This document shows, one piece after another, positions 36,113 to 50,320 of a stretch of 64,000 nt of DNA. Position numbers and translations under genes: made by a program. Source of the stretch: Scleromatobacter humisilvae. Its GTDB lineage: Bacteria > Pseudomonadota > Gammaproteobacteria > Burkholderiales > Burkholderiaceae_C. The DNA lies in NCBI RefSeq assembly GCF_023231945.1, contig NZ_JAJLJH010000002.1, forward strand, positions 1 through 64,000. The letters are read 5' to 3'. Numbering within the stretch: position 1 is the stretch's first letter; the number at the start of each line of letters is the position of its first letter. Below the pieces are notes generated by a model that saw nothing but the letters and a program-made list of their open reading frames with translations, was not told the DNA's origin and ran no database searches.

Positions 36113-36172
36113 GCGCGCTGGCCCGAGGTGGCTGATCTTTCAACGAACGAATTTCCCTGGAGCTCCAAGCAA

Positions 36173-36559
36173 ATGCAAGTCTGGTCCAACCTTCTCTTCA
36201 TCCTGCAGATCCTGTCGGCCATGGCCATGATCGGCCTCGTGCTGATCCAGCACGGCAAGGGCGCCGACATGGGCGCGTCGTTCGGCAGCGGCGCCTCGGG
36301 CAGCCTGTTCGGCGCGACCGGCAGCGCGAACTTCCTGTCGCGCTCCACCGCGATCTGCGCCACGATTTTCTTCGCGACGACGCTGGGCATGTCGGTCGTC
36401 TCGACCGGCCGTGGCTCGGTGCGCGCCATCGAGGCCAACCGCCTCGATCAGCTGAGCGCCCCGGCCGCCGTCGCGAGCGCGCCGGTCGCCGGCGCCTCGG
36501 CTGCCATCGTGGTGCCGGCCTCGGCGCCGTCGGCCGTGCAGGGCGTGCCGACGCGTTGA
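36173..36559 (+). CDS. secG: Preprotein translocase subunit SecG
   Basis: A small inner-membrane helper of SecYE. 128 residues, two helices (LLFILQILSAMAMIGLVLIQ and AICATIFFATTLGMSVV). The conserved HGKGADMGASFGSGASGSLFG loop lies between them. The last 40 residues are Ala/Val/Pro-rich, longer than average. ATG at 36173 (MQVWSNLLF); an upstream ATG at 36128 gives a non-family extension. Followed by tRNA-Leu and nuo. Confidence 0.96.
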   Translation: MQVWSNLLFILQILSAMAMIGLVLIQHGKGADMGASFGSGASGSLFGATGSANFLSRSTAICATIFFATTLGMSVVSTGRGSVRAIEANRLDQLSAPAAVASAPVAGASAAIVVPASAPSAVQGVPTR

Positions 36560-36615
36560 TACGACGATCGCGTCATTTTTCTGTAGCGGATAGAGGTAAA
36601 CGCGGTTTTTTTCGC

Positions 36616-36623
36616 TATAGAAT
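36616..36623 (+). promoter_or_regulatory. Candidate -10 before tRNA-Leu
   Basis: TATAGAAT at 36616-36623 is the best -10-like octamer between secG and the tRNA. A good -35 is not visible. The tRNA may also be read from the secG transcript. Confidence 0.35.
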
Positions 36624-36702
36624 GTGAGGCTGTTCAGTGAGCCAAAACCCTCACGCAAACTGAACTGATCAGGTATTCCGAATGGCCAATAGGGCCGTTC
36701 AA

Positions 36703-36787
36703 GCCGACGTGGTGAAATTGGTAGACACGCTATCTTGAGGGGGTAGTGGCGAAAGCTGTGCGAGTTCGAGTCTCGCCGTCGGCACCA
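36703..36787 (+). tRNA. tRNA-Leu, anticodon GAG
   Basis: The acceptor stem GCCGACG (36703-36709) pairs with CGTCGGC (36777-36783), followed by A and an encoded CCA (36785-36787). The anticodon loop is CTATC-TTGAGGG-GGTAG with GAG at 36737-36739. A long variable arm makes it class II, as for leucine. D-loop AATTGGTAGACA and T-arm GTTCGAGTC are present. It lies between secG and nuoA, its usual Burkholderiales location. Confidence 0.97.
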
Positions 36788-36974
36788 GGTTTTCGGATAT
36801 GAGATGGTCGTGGGTTCCTCGTGAGCGCCGCGGCCGACGCGCCCTGCGTCAACCACGCGGTACAAGGCGACAACGACGGGGCGCACTCGGGATCAGCAAG
36901 CTGTGATCTGTCGAGGCGCTCTTTTTTCTGCCCCCAGACAAACGACGCAGCCTGCAAACGACACGAAGCTAGCC

Positions 36975-37334
36975 ATGGACCTGTCTGCCTACCTCCCCGT
37001 CATCCTGTTCATCCTGGTTGGCACCGTCATCGGAATCCTGCCCCAGGCGCTGGGTTTCCTGCTCGGCCCCCGTCGTCCCGACGCGCAGAAGAACTCTCCG
37101 TACGAGTGCGGATTCGAGGCCTTCGAAGACGCGCGCATGAAGTTCGACGTTCGCTACTACCTCGTGGCGATCCTGTTCATCCTCTTCGATCTCGAGATCG
37201 CATTCCTGTTCCCGTGGGCCGTCGCTTTGAAGGACATCGGCCCCACCGGCTTCTGGGCAATGATGATCTTCCTGGCGATCCTGGTCGTCGGCTTCATCTA
37301 CGAATGGAAAAAGGGCGCACTGGACTGGGAGTGA
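36975..37334 (+). CDS. nuoA: NADH-quinone oxidoreductase subunit A
   Basis: A membrane subunit of respiratory complex I. 119 residues, three helices, and the conserved loop [19 protein letters not shown] with the family Cys near the quinone entry. [14 protein letters not shown] is in helix 2. ATG 36975 ([12 protein letters not shown]). First gene of the nuoA-N operon; 187 bases separate it from the tRNA. Confidence 0.97.
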   Translation: MDLSAYLPVILFILVGTVIGILPQALGFLLGPRRPDAQKNSPYECGFEAFEDARMKFDVRYYLVAILFILFDLEIAFLFPWAVALKDIGPTGFWAMMIFLAILVVGFIYEWKKGALDWE

Positions 37335-37357
37335 TCCCGAGCACCGGAGCGACAGCT

Positions 37358-37843
<486 letters not shown>

Positions 37844-37880
37844 CCCCGCGTCCGAGCGTCTTTCAGGAAGACAGCCAACA

Positions 37881-38480
37881 ATGACCCAACGACTCGACGC
37901 CCTGCAGGCCGCTCTCGAAGCCGCCCTCGGTGCACGCATCACCCATTTCAAGCGCGAGCGCGGCGAGATCACGATCACCGTGTCCGCAGCCGATTCGATC
38001 GCCGTCGCCAAGCAGCTGCGCGACGACAAGACGCTCGCCTTCGAGCAGCTGATCGACCTGTGCGGCGTCGACTACTCGTCGTACAAGGACATGCCCTGGG
38101 ACGGCCCGCGCTTCTGCGTCGTCACCCACCTGCTGTCTCTGGCCAACAACTGGCGCGTGCGCCTGAAGGTGTTCGCGCCCGATGAAGACCTGCCGGTCGT
38201 GCCGGCGCTGACGCCGGTCTGGAACGCCGCCAACTGGTTCGAGCGCGAAGCGTTCGACATGTACGGCATCATCTTCGAAGGGCACGACGACCTGCGCCGC
38301 ATCCTCACCGACTACGGCTTCATCGGGCACCCGATGCGCAAGGACTTCCCGGTCAGCGGCCACGTCGAGATGCGCTACGACGTCGAGCAGCGCCGCGTGG
38401 TCTACCAGCCCGTCACCATCGAGCCGCGCGAGATCACGCCGCGCGTCATCCGCGAAGACAACTACGGCGGCCTGCACTGA
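37881..38480 (+). CDS. nuoC: NADH-quinone oxidoreductase subunit C
   Basis: Peripheral-arm subunit of 199 residues, separate from nuoD (unlike the fused nuoCD of E. coli). It has the 30-kDa-subunit signature [19 protein letters not shown] then [12 protein letters not shown] at 37881. Spacing to nuoD is 62 bases. Confidence 0.97.
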   Translation: MTQRLDALQAALEAALGARITHFKRERGEITITVSAADSIAVAKQLRDDKTLAFEQLIDLCGVDYSSYKDMPWDGPRFCVVTHLLSLANNWRVRLKVFAPDEDLPVVPALTPVWNAANWFEREAFDMYGIIFEGHDDLRRILTDYGFIGHPMRKDFPVSGHVEMRYDVEQRRVVYQPVTIEPREITPRVIREDNYGGLH

Positions 38481-38542
38481 TGCGCGCCGCCCGCCACGCT
38501 CTTCCCGTTTTTCCGCGCGCTTTCTGACCGGACAGCAACGCA

Positions 38543-39796
38543 ATGGCTGAAATCAAGAACTACACGCTCAACTTCGGGCCCCAGCATCCGTCCGCGCACG
38601 GCGTGCTCCGCCTCGTGCTGGAGCTGGACGGCGAAGTCATCCAGCGCGCCGACCCGCACATCGGCCTGCTGCACCGCGCCACCGAGAAGCTGGCCGAGTC
38701 CAAGACCTACATCCAGTCGCTGCCCTACATGGACCGCCTCGACTACGTGTCGATGATGTCCAACGAGCACGCGTACTGCCTGGCCATCGAGCGGCTGCTG
38801 GGCGTCGACGTGCCCGAGCGCGCGCAGTACATCCGCGTGATGTTCGCGGAGATCACGCGCCTGCTCAACCACCTGATGTGGCTGGGCGCGCACGCGCTCG
38901 ACTGCGGCGCGATGAACGTGCTGCTGTACGCGTTCCGCGAGCGCGAGGACCTGTTCGACCTGTACGAGGCGGTGTCGGGCGCGCGCATGCACGCGGCCTA
39001 CTTCCGTCCGGGCGGCGTCTACCGCGACCTGCCCGACACGATGCCGCAGTACAAGGCGTCCCGCATCCACAACGCCAAGGCGATCTCGCGCATGAACGAG
39101 AACCGCCAGGGCACGATGCTCGACTTCATCGACGACTTCTGCCGCAAGTTCCCGGGCCGCGTCGACGAGTACGAGACGCTGCTGACCGAGAACCGCATCT
39201 GGAAGCAGCGCACGGTGGGCATCGGCGTCGTCACGCCCGAGCGCGCGAAGAACCTCGGCTTCAGCGGCCCGATGCTGCGCGGCTCCGGCATCGCATGGGA
39301 CCTGCGCAAGACGCAGCCCTACGATGTCTACGCCAAGATGGACTTCGACGTGCCCGTGGGCGTCAACGGCGACGTCTACGACCGCTACCTGGTGCGCGTG
39401 CAGGAGATGCGCGAGGCCAACAAGATCATCCAGCAGTGCAGCAAGTGGCTGCGCGCGAACCCGGGTCCGGTCATCACGACCAACCACAAGGTCGCGCCGC
39501 CCACGCGCACGGAGATGAAGTCCAACATGGAAGAGCTGATCCACCACTTCAAGCTCTTCACGGAGGGCTTCCACGTGCCCGAGGGCGAAGCGTATGCCGC
39601 CGTCGAGCACCCGAAGGGCGAGTTCGGCATCTACCTGATCAGCGACGGCGCGAACAAGCCGTACCGCCTCAAGATCCGCGCGCCCGGCTTCTCACACCTG
39701 GCCGCGATGGACGAGATGTCGCGCGGCCACATGATCGCCGACGCAGTCGCCGTCATCGGCACCATGGACATCGTGTTTGGCGAGATCGATCGATGA
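38543..39796 (+). CDS. nuoD: NADH-quinone oxidoreductase subunit D
   Basis: The 49-kDa subunit forming the quinone pocket with NuoB. 417 residues, [20 protein letters not shown] with the quinone-head His and Tyr region. [18 protein letters not shown] and [19 protein letters not shown] follow. Its stop overlaps the nuoE start (ATGA at 39793). Confidence 0.98.
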   Translation: MAEIKNYTLNFGPQHPSAHGVLRLVLELDGEVIQRADPHIGLLHRATEKLAESKTYIQSLPYMDRLDYVSMMSNEHAYCLAIERLLGVDVPERAQYIRVMFAEITRLLNHLMWLGAHALDCGAMNVLLYAFREREDLFDLYEAVSGARMHAAYFRPGGVYRDLPDTMPQYKASRIHNAKAISRMNENRQGTMLDFIDDFCRKFPGRVDEYETLLTENRIWKQRTVGIGVVTPERAKNLGFSGPMLRGSGIAWDLRKTQPYDVYAKMDFDVPVGVNGDVYDRYLVRVQEMREANKIIQQCSKWLRANPGPVITTNHKVAPPTRTEMKSNMEELIHHFKLFTEGFHVPEGEAYAAVEHPKGEFGIYLISDGANKPYRLKIRAPGFSHLAAMDEMSRGHMIADAVAVIGTMDIVFGEIDR

Positions 39797-40308
39797 TGCA
39801 GTCCGATACCACCCCCACGCACGTGCCGCTCTCGGACGAGATGAAGGCACGCTTCGCGCGCGAAGTCGCCAAGTTCCCCGCCGACCAGAAGCAGTCGGCC
39901 GTGATGGCCTGCCTGACCATCGTGCAGGCGGAGCGCGGCTACGTGTCGCGCGCGTCGGAAGACGAAGTCGCCGCCTACCTGGGCATGGCCCCGATCGCGG
40001 TGTACGAGGTCACGACCTTCTACAACATGTACAACCAGCAGCCGGTTGGCAAGTTCAAGATCAACGTCTGCACCAACCTGCCGTGCCAGCTGCGCGACGG
40101 CCAGGCCGCGCTGGCCCACATCTGCAAGAAGCTGCACGTGGCCGTCGGCGGCACCACGACGGACGGCATGTTCACCGTGCAGCAGAGCGAATGCCTCGGC
40201 GCCTGCGCCGACTCGCCGGTCATGCTGATCAACGACCGCGAGATGATCAGCTTCATGAGCAACGACCGGATCGACGATCTGCTCGACACGCTCGCGCAGG
40301 CCAAGTGA
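39793..40308 (+). CDS. nuoE: NADH-quinone oxidoreductase subunit E
   Basis: The 24-kDa subunit with the 2Fe-2S cluster N1a. 171 residues; ligands in [12 protein letters not shown] and in [17 protein letters not shown]. Start ATG 39793 overlaps nuoD by 4 bases. Confidence 0.97.
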   Translation: MMQSDTTPTHVPLSDEMKARFAREVAKFPADQKQSAVMACLTIVQAERGYVSRASEDEVAAYLGMAPIAVYEVTTFYNMYNQQPVGKFKINVCTNLPCQLRDGQAALAHICKKLHVAVGGTTTDGMFTVQQSECLGACADSPVMLINDREMISFMSNDRIDDLLDTLAQAK

Positions 40309-40326
40309 GAGGCTAAAGAGTTCCTT

Positions 40327-41664
40327 ATGGTCGATCTTTCCCGATTCAAGTCGCAGGGCGTCGAGACCGCCTTCCACGACCGCCACATCAACCCGCAGAT
40401 CATGGCGGGCCTCGATGGCAAGAACTGGCGCCTGAAGGACTACGAGGCGCGCGGCGGCTACCAGGCGCTGCGCAAGATCCTCGCTGCCGACGCCGGCATG
40501 ACGCCCGACCAGGTCGTCGCCGAAGTCAAGACCTCGGGCCTGCGCGGCCGCGGCGGCGCCGGCTTCCCGACCGGCCTGAAGTGGAGCTTCATGCCCCGCC
40601 AGTTCCCGGGCCAGAAGTACCTCGTCTGCAACTCCGACGAAGGCGAGCCGGGCACGTGCAAGGACCGCGACATCCTCGCGTTCAACCCGCACATCGTCAT
40701 CGAGGGCATGATCATCGCGGCCTACGCGATGGGCATCTCCGTCGGCTACAACTACATCCACGGCGAGATCTTCGAGATCTACGAGCGCTTCGAGGAGGCC
40801 CTCGAAGAGGCGCGCGCGGCGGGCTACCTCGGCGACAAGATCCTCGGCTCGAGCTACAACTTCCAGCTGCACGGCTTCCACGGCTTCGGCGCCTACATCT
40901 GCGGCGAAGAAACGGCGCTGCTCGAATCGCTCGAAGGCAAGAAGGGCCAGCCGCGCTTCAAGCCGCCGTTCCCGGCCAGCTTCGGCATCTACGGCAAGCC
41001 CACGACGATCAACAACACCGAGACCTTCGCCGCGGTGCCCTGGATCATCCGCAACGGCGGCGACGCCTACCTCGCGTGCGGCAAGCCGAACAACGGCGGC
41101 ACGAAGATCTACTCGGTGGTCGGCGACGTCAACAAGCCGGGCAACTACGAGATCCCGATGGGCACGCCGTTCTCGACGCTGCTGGAACTCGCCGGCGGCG
41201 TGCGCACCGGCCGCAAGCTGAAGGCCGTGATCCCCGGCGGCTCGTCGGCGCCGGTGCTGCCCGCGTCGATCATGATGGAGCTCACGATGGACTACGACTC
41301 CATCGCCAAGGCCGGCTCCATGCTGGGCTCGGGCGCCGTCATCGTGATGGACGACTCGCGCTGCATGGTCGAGAGCCTGCTGCGCCTGTCCTACTTCTAC
41401 CAGCACGAATCCTGCGGCCAGTGCACGCCGTGCCGCGAAGGCACCGGCTGGCTGTGGCGCATGGTCGACCGCATCGAGCACGGCCACGGCAAGATGGAAG
41501 ACATCGAGCTGCTGAACTCGGTGGCCGACAACATCCAGGGCCGCACCATCTGCGCGCTCGGCGACGCCGCGGCGATGCCGGTGCGCGCGATGATCAAGCA
41601 CTTCCGCAGCGAGTTCGTGCACCACATCGAACACAAGACCTGCCAGGTCCCGGCAGCGGTCTGA
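40327..41664 (+). CDS. nuoF: NADH-quinone oxidoreductase subunit F
   Basis: The NADH-oxidising flavoprotein. The 445-residue protein has the glycine-rich NADH/FMN site [16 protein letters not shown] and FMN region [13 protein letters not shown]. Cluster N3 ligands are in [14 protein letters not shown] with a last Cys in [13 protein letters not shown] at 40327. Confidence 0.98.
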   Translation: MVDLSRFKSQGVETAFHDRHINPQIMAGLDGKNWRLKDYEARGGYQALRKILAADAGMTPDQVVAEVKTSGLRGRGGAGFPTGLKWSFMPRQFPGQKYLVCNSDEGEPGTCKDRDILAFNPHIVIEGMIIAAYAMGISVGYNYIHGEIFEIYERFEEALEEARAAGYLGDKILGSSYNFQLHGFHGFGAYICGEETALLESLEGKKGQPRFKPPFPASFGIYGKPTTINNTETFAAVPWIIRNGGDAYLACGKPNNGGTKIYSVVGDVNKPGNYEIPMGTPFSTLLELAGGVRTGRKLKAVIPGGSSAPVLPASIMMELTMDYDSIAKAGSMLGSGAVIVMDDSRCMVESLLRLSYFYQHESCGQCTPCREGTGWLWRMVDRIEHGHGKMEDIELLNSVADNIQGRTICALGDAAAMPVRAMIKHFRSEFVHHIEHKTCQVPAAV

Positions 41665-41683
41665 TCGGGACGAGACCACACTC

Positions 41684-43999
41684 ATGATTGAAATCGAACT
41701 CGACGGCAAGAAGGTCTCGGTGCCCCCCGGCAGCATGGTGATGCATGCGGCCGATGCGGCGGACACCTACATCCCGCACTTCTGCTATCACAAGAAGCTC
41801 TCGATCGCCGCCAACTGCCGCATGTGCCTGGTCGACATCGAGAAGGCGCCCAAGCCGATGCCTGCCTGCGCGACCCCGGTCACGCAGGGCATGATCGTGC
41901 GCACCAAGAGCGACAAGGCCATCAAGGCTCAGCAGAGCGTGATGGAGTTCCTGCTGATCAACCACCCGCTGGACTGTCCGATCTGCGACCAGGGCGGCGA
42001 GTGCCAGCTGCAGGACCTGGCCGTCGGCTACGGCGGCTCGGCGTCGCGCTACACGGAAGAAAAGCGCGTCGTCTTCCACAAGCCGGCTGGCCCGCTGATC
42101 TCGATGGAGGAGATGAGCCGCTGCATCCACTGCACGCGCTGCGTGCGCTTCGGCCAGGAAGTGGCCGGCGTGATGGAGCTGGGCATGGCGCATCGCGGCG
42201 AGCACGCCGAGATCCAGACCTTCGTCGGCCGCTCGATCGACTCCGAGCTGTCCGGCAACATGATCGACATCTGCCCGGTGGGCGCGATCACCAGCAAGCC
42301 GTTCCGCTATCAGGCGCGGACGTGGGAGCTCTCGCGCCGCCGCAGCGTCAGCCCGCATGACTCGGTCGGCGCCAACGTCGTCGTCCAGGTCAAGAACAAC
42401 CAGGTGCTGCGCGTCGTCCCGTACGAGAACGAGGACGTCAACGAGTGCTGGATCGCCGACCGCGACCGCTTCTCGTACGAGTCGCTCAACTCCGACGCCC
42501 GCCTGACCGCCCCGATGATCAAGCAGGGCGGCCAGTGGCAGACGGTCGACTGGCCGACCGCGCTGAACTACGTCGTCGACGGCGTCAAGCGCGTCAAGGG
42601 CGAGTTCGGCGTCGCCGGCATCGGCGCGCTGGGCCACCCGTCGTCCACCGTGGAAGAACTGCACCTGCTGGCCAAGCTGGTGCGCGCCCTCGGCAGCGAG
42701 AGCGTCGACCACCGACTGCGCCACGCCGACTTCACGCACACCGGCGGCGTGCGCTGGCTGGGCACGACGATCGCGTCGCTGTCCAAGCTCGATCGCGCGC
42801 TGGTCATCGGCTCGTTCCTGCGCAAGGATCACCCGCTGCTCGCGCAACGCCTGCGCCAGGCCGTGCGTGCCGGCGCCGAGGTGCACAGCGTCAACGCGCT
42901 GGCCGACGACTGGCTGATGCCCGTCGCCACGCAGCTGACCGTCGCGCCGAGCGCGTGGCTCGCCGCGCTGGCCGACGTCGCGCATTGCATCGCCAAGGCC
43001 CAGGACGGCACCGCGCCGTTCGCCGGCAACTGCACGCCGCAGGCCGAGGCCATCGCCGCCTCGCTGCTCAATGGCACGTCCAAGGCCGTGCTGCTGGGCA
43101 ACGCCGCCGCGCAGCATCCGCAAGCCTCGACGCTGCTGGCCCTGGCGCAATGGATCGCCAACGCCACCGGCGCGACCTGCGGCTATCTCGGCGAAGCCGG
43201 CAACAACGTCGGCGCGCAGCTGGTCAACGCGCTGCCGGGCGCCGGCGGCCTGAATGCCGGCCAGATGCTGTCGCAGCCGATGAAGGCGCTGTTCCTGCTG
43301 GGCGTCGAGCCCGAGCTGGACGCCGCCGACGCCGCCGCCGCGCGCGCCGCCCTCGGCGGCTCGGGCCTGGTGGTCGCGATGACCCCGTTCCGCAACGCCG
43401 CCGCCGACGTCGCCGACGTGCTGCTGCCGGTCTCGCCGTTCACCGAGACCGCCGGCACCTTCGTCAACGCCGAAGGCCGCGTGCAGTCGTTCCAGGGCGT
43501 GGCCCGTCCGCTGGGCGAGACGCGCCCGGCCTGGAAGGTGCTGCGCGTGCTGGGCGACATGCTGGGCCTGCCGGGCTTCGGCCAGCAGTCGGCCGACGAA
43601 GTGCTGGCCGAGGCGCTGGGCGACCAGACGACGCTGGCCTCGCGCCTGAGCAACGACGCTGCGCTGCCGACGTCGCTGCCGAGCGACGCCGTGTCCGGTT
43701 TCGAGCGCGTCGCCGACGTTCCCCTCTATGCCACCGACAGCCTGGTGCGCCGCGCGCTCTCGCTGCAGCTGACCGCCGACGCGCGCGCGCCGCAGGCCTC
43801 GCTGCCCGAGAAGCTGTGGGCCGATCTCGGCCTCGCGGCCGGCGACAAGGTGCGCGTGAGCCAGGGCGGGGCGGATGCCGTGCTCGCGGCCCGTCTCGAC
43901 AAGACGCTCGCCCCGACGGCCGTTCGCGTGCCGGCCGGCCACGTGCTGACCGCGGCGCTGGGCGCCTCGTTCGGCGCCATCTCGGTGGCCAAGGCCTGA
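41684..43999 (+). CDS. nuoG: NADH-quinone oxidoreductase subunit G
   Basis: The largest peripheral subunit, 771 residues. N-terminal 2Fe-2S N1b ([16 protein letters not shown]), then [17 protein letters not shown] with N5/N4-type ligands, and [15 protein letters not shown] molybdopterin-oxidoreductase-like domain without cofactor follows (residues about 220-690). ATG at 41684. Confidence 0.97.
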   Translation: MIEIELDGKKVSVPPGSMVMHAADAADTYIPHFCYHKKLSIAANCRMCLVDIEKAPKPMPACATPVTQGMIVRTKSDKAIKAQQSVMEFLLINHPLDCPICDQGGECQLQDLAVGYGGSASRYTEEKRVVFHKPAGPLISMEEMSRCIHCTRCVRFGQEVAGVMELGMAHRGEHAEIQTFVGRSIDSELSGNMIDICPVGAITSKPFRYQARTWELSRRRSVSPHDSVGANVVVQVKNNQVLRVVPYENEDVNECWIADRDRFSYESLNSDARLTAPMIKQGGQWQTVDWPTALNYVVDGVKRVKGEFGVAGIGALGHPSSTVEELHLLAKLVRALGSESVDHRLRHADFTHTGGVRWLGTTIASLSKLDRALVIGSFLRKDHPLLAQRLRQAVRAGAEVHSVNALADDWLMPVATQLTVAPSAWLAALADVAHCIAKAQDGTAPFAGNCTPQAEAIAASLLNGTSKAVLLGNAAAQHPQASTLLALAQWIANATGATCGYLGEAGNNVGAQLVNALPGAGGLNAGQMLSQPMKALFLLGVEPELDAADAAAARAALGGSGLVVAMTPFRNAAADVADVLLPVSPFTETAGTFVNAEGRVQSFQGVARPLGETRPAWKVLRVLGDMLGLPGFGQQSADEVLAEALGDQTTLASRLSNDAALPTSLPSDAVSGFERVADVPLYATDSLVRRALSLQLTADARAPQASLPEKLWADLGLAAGDKVRVSQGGADAVLAARLDKTLAPTAVRVPAGHVLTAALGASFGAISVAKA

Positions 44000-44021
44000 A
44001 CCCGCGGAGCGAAGAAAACAA

Positions 44022-45089
44022 ATGTTCGATTCACTCAATCAATGGGGCGTCGCCCACCTGGGCACCGTGCTCTGGCCGATCGTGTGGGCGCTGGTGCGCA
44101 TCGTCGTCACCATCCTGCCGCTGCTGGGCCTGGTCGCCTACCTGACGCTGTGGGAGCGCAAGGCCATCGCGTGGTCGCAGATCCGTCCGGGTCCGAACCG
44201 CGTCGGCCCGCTGGGCCTGCTCACGCCGATCGCTGACGCCGTCAAGCTGATCTTCAAGGAAATCATCCGCCCGACGGCCGCCAACAAGGGCCTGTTCTTC
44301 GTCGCTCCGGTGATGACGATCATGCCGGCGCTCGCCGCGTGGGCCGTCGTGCCGTTCGATCCGGGCGTCGTGCTGGCCGACGTCAACGCCGGCCTGCTGT
44401 ACGTGATGGCCATCACCTCGCTCGAGGTCTACGGCGTGATCGTGGCCGGCTGGGCGTCGAACTCGAAGTACGCCTTCCTGGGCGCGCTGCGCGCCTCGGC
44501 GCAGATGGTCAGCTACGAGATCGCGATGGGCTTCTGCCTGGTCGTGGTGCTGATGGTCTCGGGCACGATGAACCTCGGCGACATCGTCGCGGGCCAGGGC
44601 AAGGGCATGATGGCCTCGCACGGCCTGAACTTCCTGTCCTGGAACTGGCTGCCGCTGCTGCCGATCTTCTTCGTCTACTTCATCTCGGGCCTGGCGGAGA
44701 CCAACCGCGCGCCGTTCGACGTCGTCGAAGGCGAGTCGGAAATCGTCGCCGGCCACATGGTCGAGTACTCGGGCATGGCGTTCGCGATGTTCTTCCTCGC
44801 CGAATACGCCAACATGATCCTGGTCTCGACGCTGTGCGTGGTCATGTTCCTGGGCGGCTGGCTGCCTCCGTTCGGCTTCCTCGACATCGGCCCCCACGGC
44901 AACTTCATCTGGCTGTTCGCCAAGGTGTTCTGCGTGGTGTCGATGTTCCTGTGGGTGCGTTCGACGTTCCCGCGCTATCGCTACGACCAGATCATGCGTC
45001 TGGGCTGGAAGATCTTCATCCCCGTGACGCTGGTCTGGCTGGTCGTCATCGGCCTGTGGATCGAGTCTCCGCTGTCGATCTGGAAATAA
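44022..45089 (+). CDS. nuoH: NADH-quinone oxidoreductase subunit H
   Basis: Membrane subunit that seals the quinone chamber. 355 residues, eight helices, the conserved [16 protein letters not shown] and [18 protein letters not shown] loops with acidic residues essential for coupling. RNA start ATG 44022. Confidence 0.98.
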   Translation: MFDSLNQWGVAHLGTVLWPIVWALVRIVVTILPLLGLVAYLTLWERKAIAWSQIRPGPNRVGPLGLLTPIADAVKLIFKEIIRPTAANKGLFFVAPVMTIMPALAAWAVVPFDPGVVLADVNAGLLYVMAITSLEVYGVIVAGWASNSKYAFLGALRASAQMVSYEIAMGFCLVVVLMVSGTMNLGDIVAGQGKGMMASHGLNFLSWNWLPLLPIFFVYFISGLAETNRAPFDVVEGESEIVAGHMVEYSGMAFAMFFLAEYANMILVSTLCVVMFLGGWLPPFGFLDIGPHGNFIWLFAKVFCVVSMFLWVRSTFPRYRYDQIMRLGWKIFIPVTLVWLVVIGLWIESPLSIWK

Positions 45090-45107
45090 GGCGAGGCTGA
45101 AAACACC

Positions 45108-45623
45108 ATGACCGCTACCACTCTGTCCAAGCCGTCGTTCTCGTTCAAGGACTTCTTCTCGAGCTTCCTGCTCGTCGAGCTGTTCCGCGGGATGCGCCTG
45201 ACCGGCAAGTACTTCTTCTCGCCCACGATCACCGTGCAGTTCCCGGAAGAGAAGACGCCGATGTCGCCGCGCTTCCGCGGCCTGCATGCGCTGCGTCGCT
45301 ACGACAACGGCGAAGAGCGCTGCATCGCCTGCAAGCTGTGCGAGGCCGTGTGCCCCGCGATGGCCATCACGATCGAGTCCGACGTCCGCAACGACGGCAC
45401 CCGCCGCACGACGCGCTACGACATCGACCTGACCAAGTGCATCTTCTGCGGCTTCTGCGAGGAGAGCTGCCCGGTGGACTCCATCGTCGAGACGCACATC
45501 TTCGAATACCACGGTGAGAAGCGGGGCGACCTGTACTTCACCAAGGACATGCTGCTCGCCGTCGGCGACCGCTACGAACGCGAAATCGCCGCCGCCAAGG
45601 AGGCCGACGCCAAGTACCGCTGA
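45108..45623 (+). CDS. nuoI: NADH-quinone oxidoreductase subunit I
   Basis: Holds clusters N6a and N6b. 171 residues, with two ferredoxin motifs, [15 protein letters not shown] and [18 protein letters not shown] 45108. Confidence 0.98.
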   Translation: MTATTLSKPSFSFKDFFSSFLLVELFRGMRLTGKYFFSPTITVQFPEEKTPMSPRFRGLHALRRYDNGEERCIACKLCEAVCPAMAITIESDVRNDGTRRTTRYDIDLTKCIFCGFCEESCPVDSIVETHIFEYHGEKRGDLYFTKDMLLAVGDRYEREIAAAKEADAKYR

Positions 45624-45664
45624 GGCGCCGCAAGCGTCTTCGTGGTCACTGGCCAAGCATTGCC

Positions 45665-46321
45665 ATGACAACAACATCCGCCCTGTTCTACATTTTCTCG
45701 GCCGTGCTGCTGGCCTCGTCGTTCGGTGTGATCACCGCGCGTTCGACCGTGCACGCCGCGCTGTTCCTGGTGCTGGCGTTCTTCAACGCCTCATGCCTGT
45801 GGATGATGCTGAAGGCCGAGTTCCTGGCCATCACGCTGGTCCTCGTCTACGTCGGCGCCGTCATGGTGCTGTTCCTGTTCGTCGTGATGATGCTGGACAT
45901 CAACACCGAGGAACTGCGCGTCGGCTTCTGGAAGGCGTTCCCGTTGGCGGCCCTCGTGGGCGTGCTGATCGCGCTCGAGATGGCGCTGGTGCTGATGGGC
46001 GGCTTCAGCCACGGCGCCGCGCCGGTGGCCGACGCCGCCGCGCTGAAGGCGGGCAACACGCGCCTGCTGGGCATCGAGGTCTACACGAACTACCTGTACC
46101 CGCTGCAGATCGCGGCCGTGCTGCTGCTGGTGGCCATCATCGCCGCCATCGCGCTGACGCTGCGCGAGCGCAAGGACAGCAAGGCCATCGACCCGAACCT
46201 CGCGCTGCGCGCGCGCAAGGCCGACCGCCTGCGCATCGTGAAGATGGCGCCGACGATCGAGGTCGCATCCGTCCCGGCCGCTCCCGCGGCGGAGCCGGGC
46301 AAAGAGGGAGGCAAGGCATGA
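45665..46321 (+). CDS. nuoJ: NADH-quinone oxidoreductase subunit J
   Basis: Membrane subunit of 218 residues with five helices; [19 protein letters not shown] is the conserved third helix. The C-terminal 45 residues are an Ala/Lys-rich cytoplasmic tail. Its stop overlaps nuoK start (ATGA at 46318). Confidence 0.97.
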   Translation: MTTTSALFYIFSAVLLASSFGVITARSTVHAALFLVLAFFNASCLWMMLKAEFLAITLVLVYVGAVMVLFLFVVMMLDINTEELRVGFWKAFPLAALVGVLIALEMALVLMGGFSHGAAPVADAAALKAGNTRLLGIEVYTNYLYPLQIAAVLLLVAIIAAIALTLRERKDSKAIDPNLALRARKADRLRIVKMAPTIEVASVPAAPAAEPGKEGGKA

Positions 46322-46635
46322 ATTTTTCCGACATCACGCTGCCGCACTACCTGACGCTGGGCGGCATCCTGTTCGCCCTCTCGGTGATCGGCATCTTCCT
46401 GAACCGCCGCAACCTGATCGTGCTGCTGATGGCCATCGAGCTGATGCTCCTGGCCGTCAACATGAACTTCATCGCCTTCTCCCACTACCTGGGCGACATG
46501 GGCGGGCAGGTCTTCGTGTTCTTCATCCTGACGGTGGCCGCGGCCGAATCCGCGATCGGCCTGGCCATCCTGGTCGTGCTGTTCCGCAACCGCGCCACGA
46601 TCGCCGCCGACGAACTCGACGCGCTGAAGGGCTGA
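46318..46635 (+). CDS. nuoK: NADH-quinone oxidoreductase subunit K
   Basis: MrpC-like proton-channel subunit, 105 residues, three helices. [20 protein letters not shown] contains the conserved membrane Glu. Start ATG 46318. Confidence 0.97.
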   Translation: MNFSDITLPHYLTLGGILFALSVIGIFLNRRNLIVLLMAIELMLLAVNMNFIAFSHYLGDMGGQVFVFFILTVAAAESAIGLAILVVLFRNRATIAADELDALKG

Positions 46636-46643
46636 TCCCAAAC

Positions 46644-48803
<2,160 letters not shown>

Positions 48804-48825
48804 TCAACGCCGGCGGAGAACAAGA

Positions 48826-50301
48826 ATGATTTTTCTGAACCTGGCCATCTGGCTGCCGATCCTGGCGGGGGTGGTGTTGCTGGCGCTGGGACGCGACGAC
48901 AACGCGCGTGTCGTGCGCTGGTTGTCGCTCGTCTTCGCGCTCGCGTCGTTCCTGGTCACGATCCCGCTGATCACGGGCTTCGACACGACGCAGGCGGGCA
49001 TGCAGTTCTCGACCGACCTCACGTGGATCGAGCGCTTCAACGCGCACTACCACGTGGCCGTCGACGGCATCTCCGTGTGGTTCGTGCTGCTGACGGCGCT
49101 GATCACCGTGGTCGTCGTCATCTCGGCCTGGGAGGTCATCACCGAACGCGTGAACCAGTACATGGCCGCGTTCCTGATCCTGTCGGGCGTGATGGTGGGC
49201 GTGTTCGCGGCGGTCGATGGCCTGCTGTTCTACACGTTCTTCGAAGCGACGCTGATCCCGATGTACATCATCATCGGCGTCTGGGGCGGCCCGAACCGCA
49301 TCTACGCGTCGTTCAAGTTCTTCCTGTACACGCTGCTCGGTTCGCTGCTGATGCTGGTGGCCATCGTCTACCTGTACATCCAGTCCAACGCGAGCTTCGA
49401 CATCCTGGCCTGGCAGAAGCTGCCGCTGTCGATGACGGCGCAGACGGCGCTGTTCTTCGCGTTCCTCGCCGCGTTCGCGGTCAAGGTGCCGATGTGGCCG
49501 GTGCACACGTGGCTGCCGGACGTCCACGTCGAGGCGCCCACCGGCGGCTCCGCCGTGCTGGCCGCGATCATGCTGAAGCTGGGCGCCTACGGCTTCCTGC
49601 GCTTCTCGCTGCCGATCGCGCCGGACGCCAGCCACCACTGGGCCTGGCTGATCATCGCGATGTCCATCGTCGCCGTGGTCTACATCGGCCTGGTCGCGAT
49701 GGTGCAGACCGACATGAAGAAGCTGGTCGCCTACTCGTCGATCGCCCACATGGGCTTCTGCACGCTGGGCTTCTTCATCTTCAACTCGCTGGGCATGCAG
49801 GGCGCCATCATCCAGATGATCTCGCACGGCTTCGTCTCGGCCGCGATGTTCCTGGGCATCGGCGTGCTGTACGACCGCGTCCACTCGCGCGACATCGCAG
49901 CCTATGGCGGCGTGGCCAACACGATGCCGATGTTCGCGGCCTTCGCGGTGCTGTTCGCGATGGCCAACTGCGGCCTGCCGGGCACCGCCGGGTTCGTCGG
50001 CGAGTGGATGGTCATCATCGCGTCCACCGGCTACAACTTCTGGATCGCCGCGCTGGCCGCCACCGCGCTGATCTTCGGCGCCGCGTACACGCTGTGGATG
50101 GTCAAGCGCGTCTACTTCGGCCCCGTCACCAAGGGCAGCGTCAGCCGCCTGAAGGACATCAACCCCCGCGAATTCTTCATGCTCGCGGTGCTGGCCGTCG
50201 CCGTCCTGGCGATGGGCCTGTATCCGAAGCCCTTCACCGACGTCATGCAAGTCTCGGTGGATGCACTGCTGAAGCACGTCGCCCAGCCCAAGCTGATCTG
50301 A
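48826..50301 (+). CDS. nuoM: NADH-quinone oxidoreductase subunit M
   Basis: Antiporter-like proton channel subunit, 491 residues with 14 helices. FYTFFEATLIPMYIIIGVWG has the membrane Glu, and HTWLPDVHVEAPTGGSAVLA the broken helix. Start ATG 48826. Confidence 0.98.
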   Translation: MIFLNLAIWLPILAGVVLLALGRDDNARVVRWLSLVFALASFLVTIPLITGFDTTQAGMQFSTDLTWIERFNAHYHVAVDGISVWFVLLTALITVVVVISAWEVITERVNQYMAAFLILSGVMVGVFAAVDGLLFYTFFEATLIPMYIIIGVWGGPNRIYASFKFFLYTLLGSLLMLVAIVYLYIQSNASFDILAWQKLPLSMTAQTALFFAFLAAFAVKVPMWPVHTWLPDVHVEAPTGGSAVLAAIMLKLGAYGFLRFSLPIAPDASHHWAWLIIAMSIVAVVYIGLVAMVQTDMKKLVAYSSIAHMGFCTLGFFIFNSLGMQGAIIQMISHGFVSAAMFLGIGVLYDRVHSRDIAAYGGVANTMPMFAAFAVLFAMANCGLPGTAGFVGEWMVIIASTGYNFWIAALAATALIFGAAYTLWMVKRVYFGPVTKGSVSRLKDINPREFFMLAVLAVAVLAMGLYPKPFTDVMQVSVDALLKHVAQPKLI

Positions 50302-50320
50302 GCGCCGCGGAAAGATTCTC

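Noticed and set aside
41594-44038. Minus-strand 814-codon frame opposite nuoG
   Set aside because: Shadow of nuoG with Arg/Gly-rich low-complexity translation.
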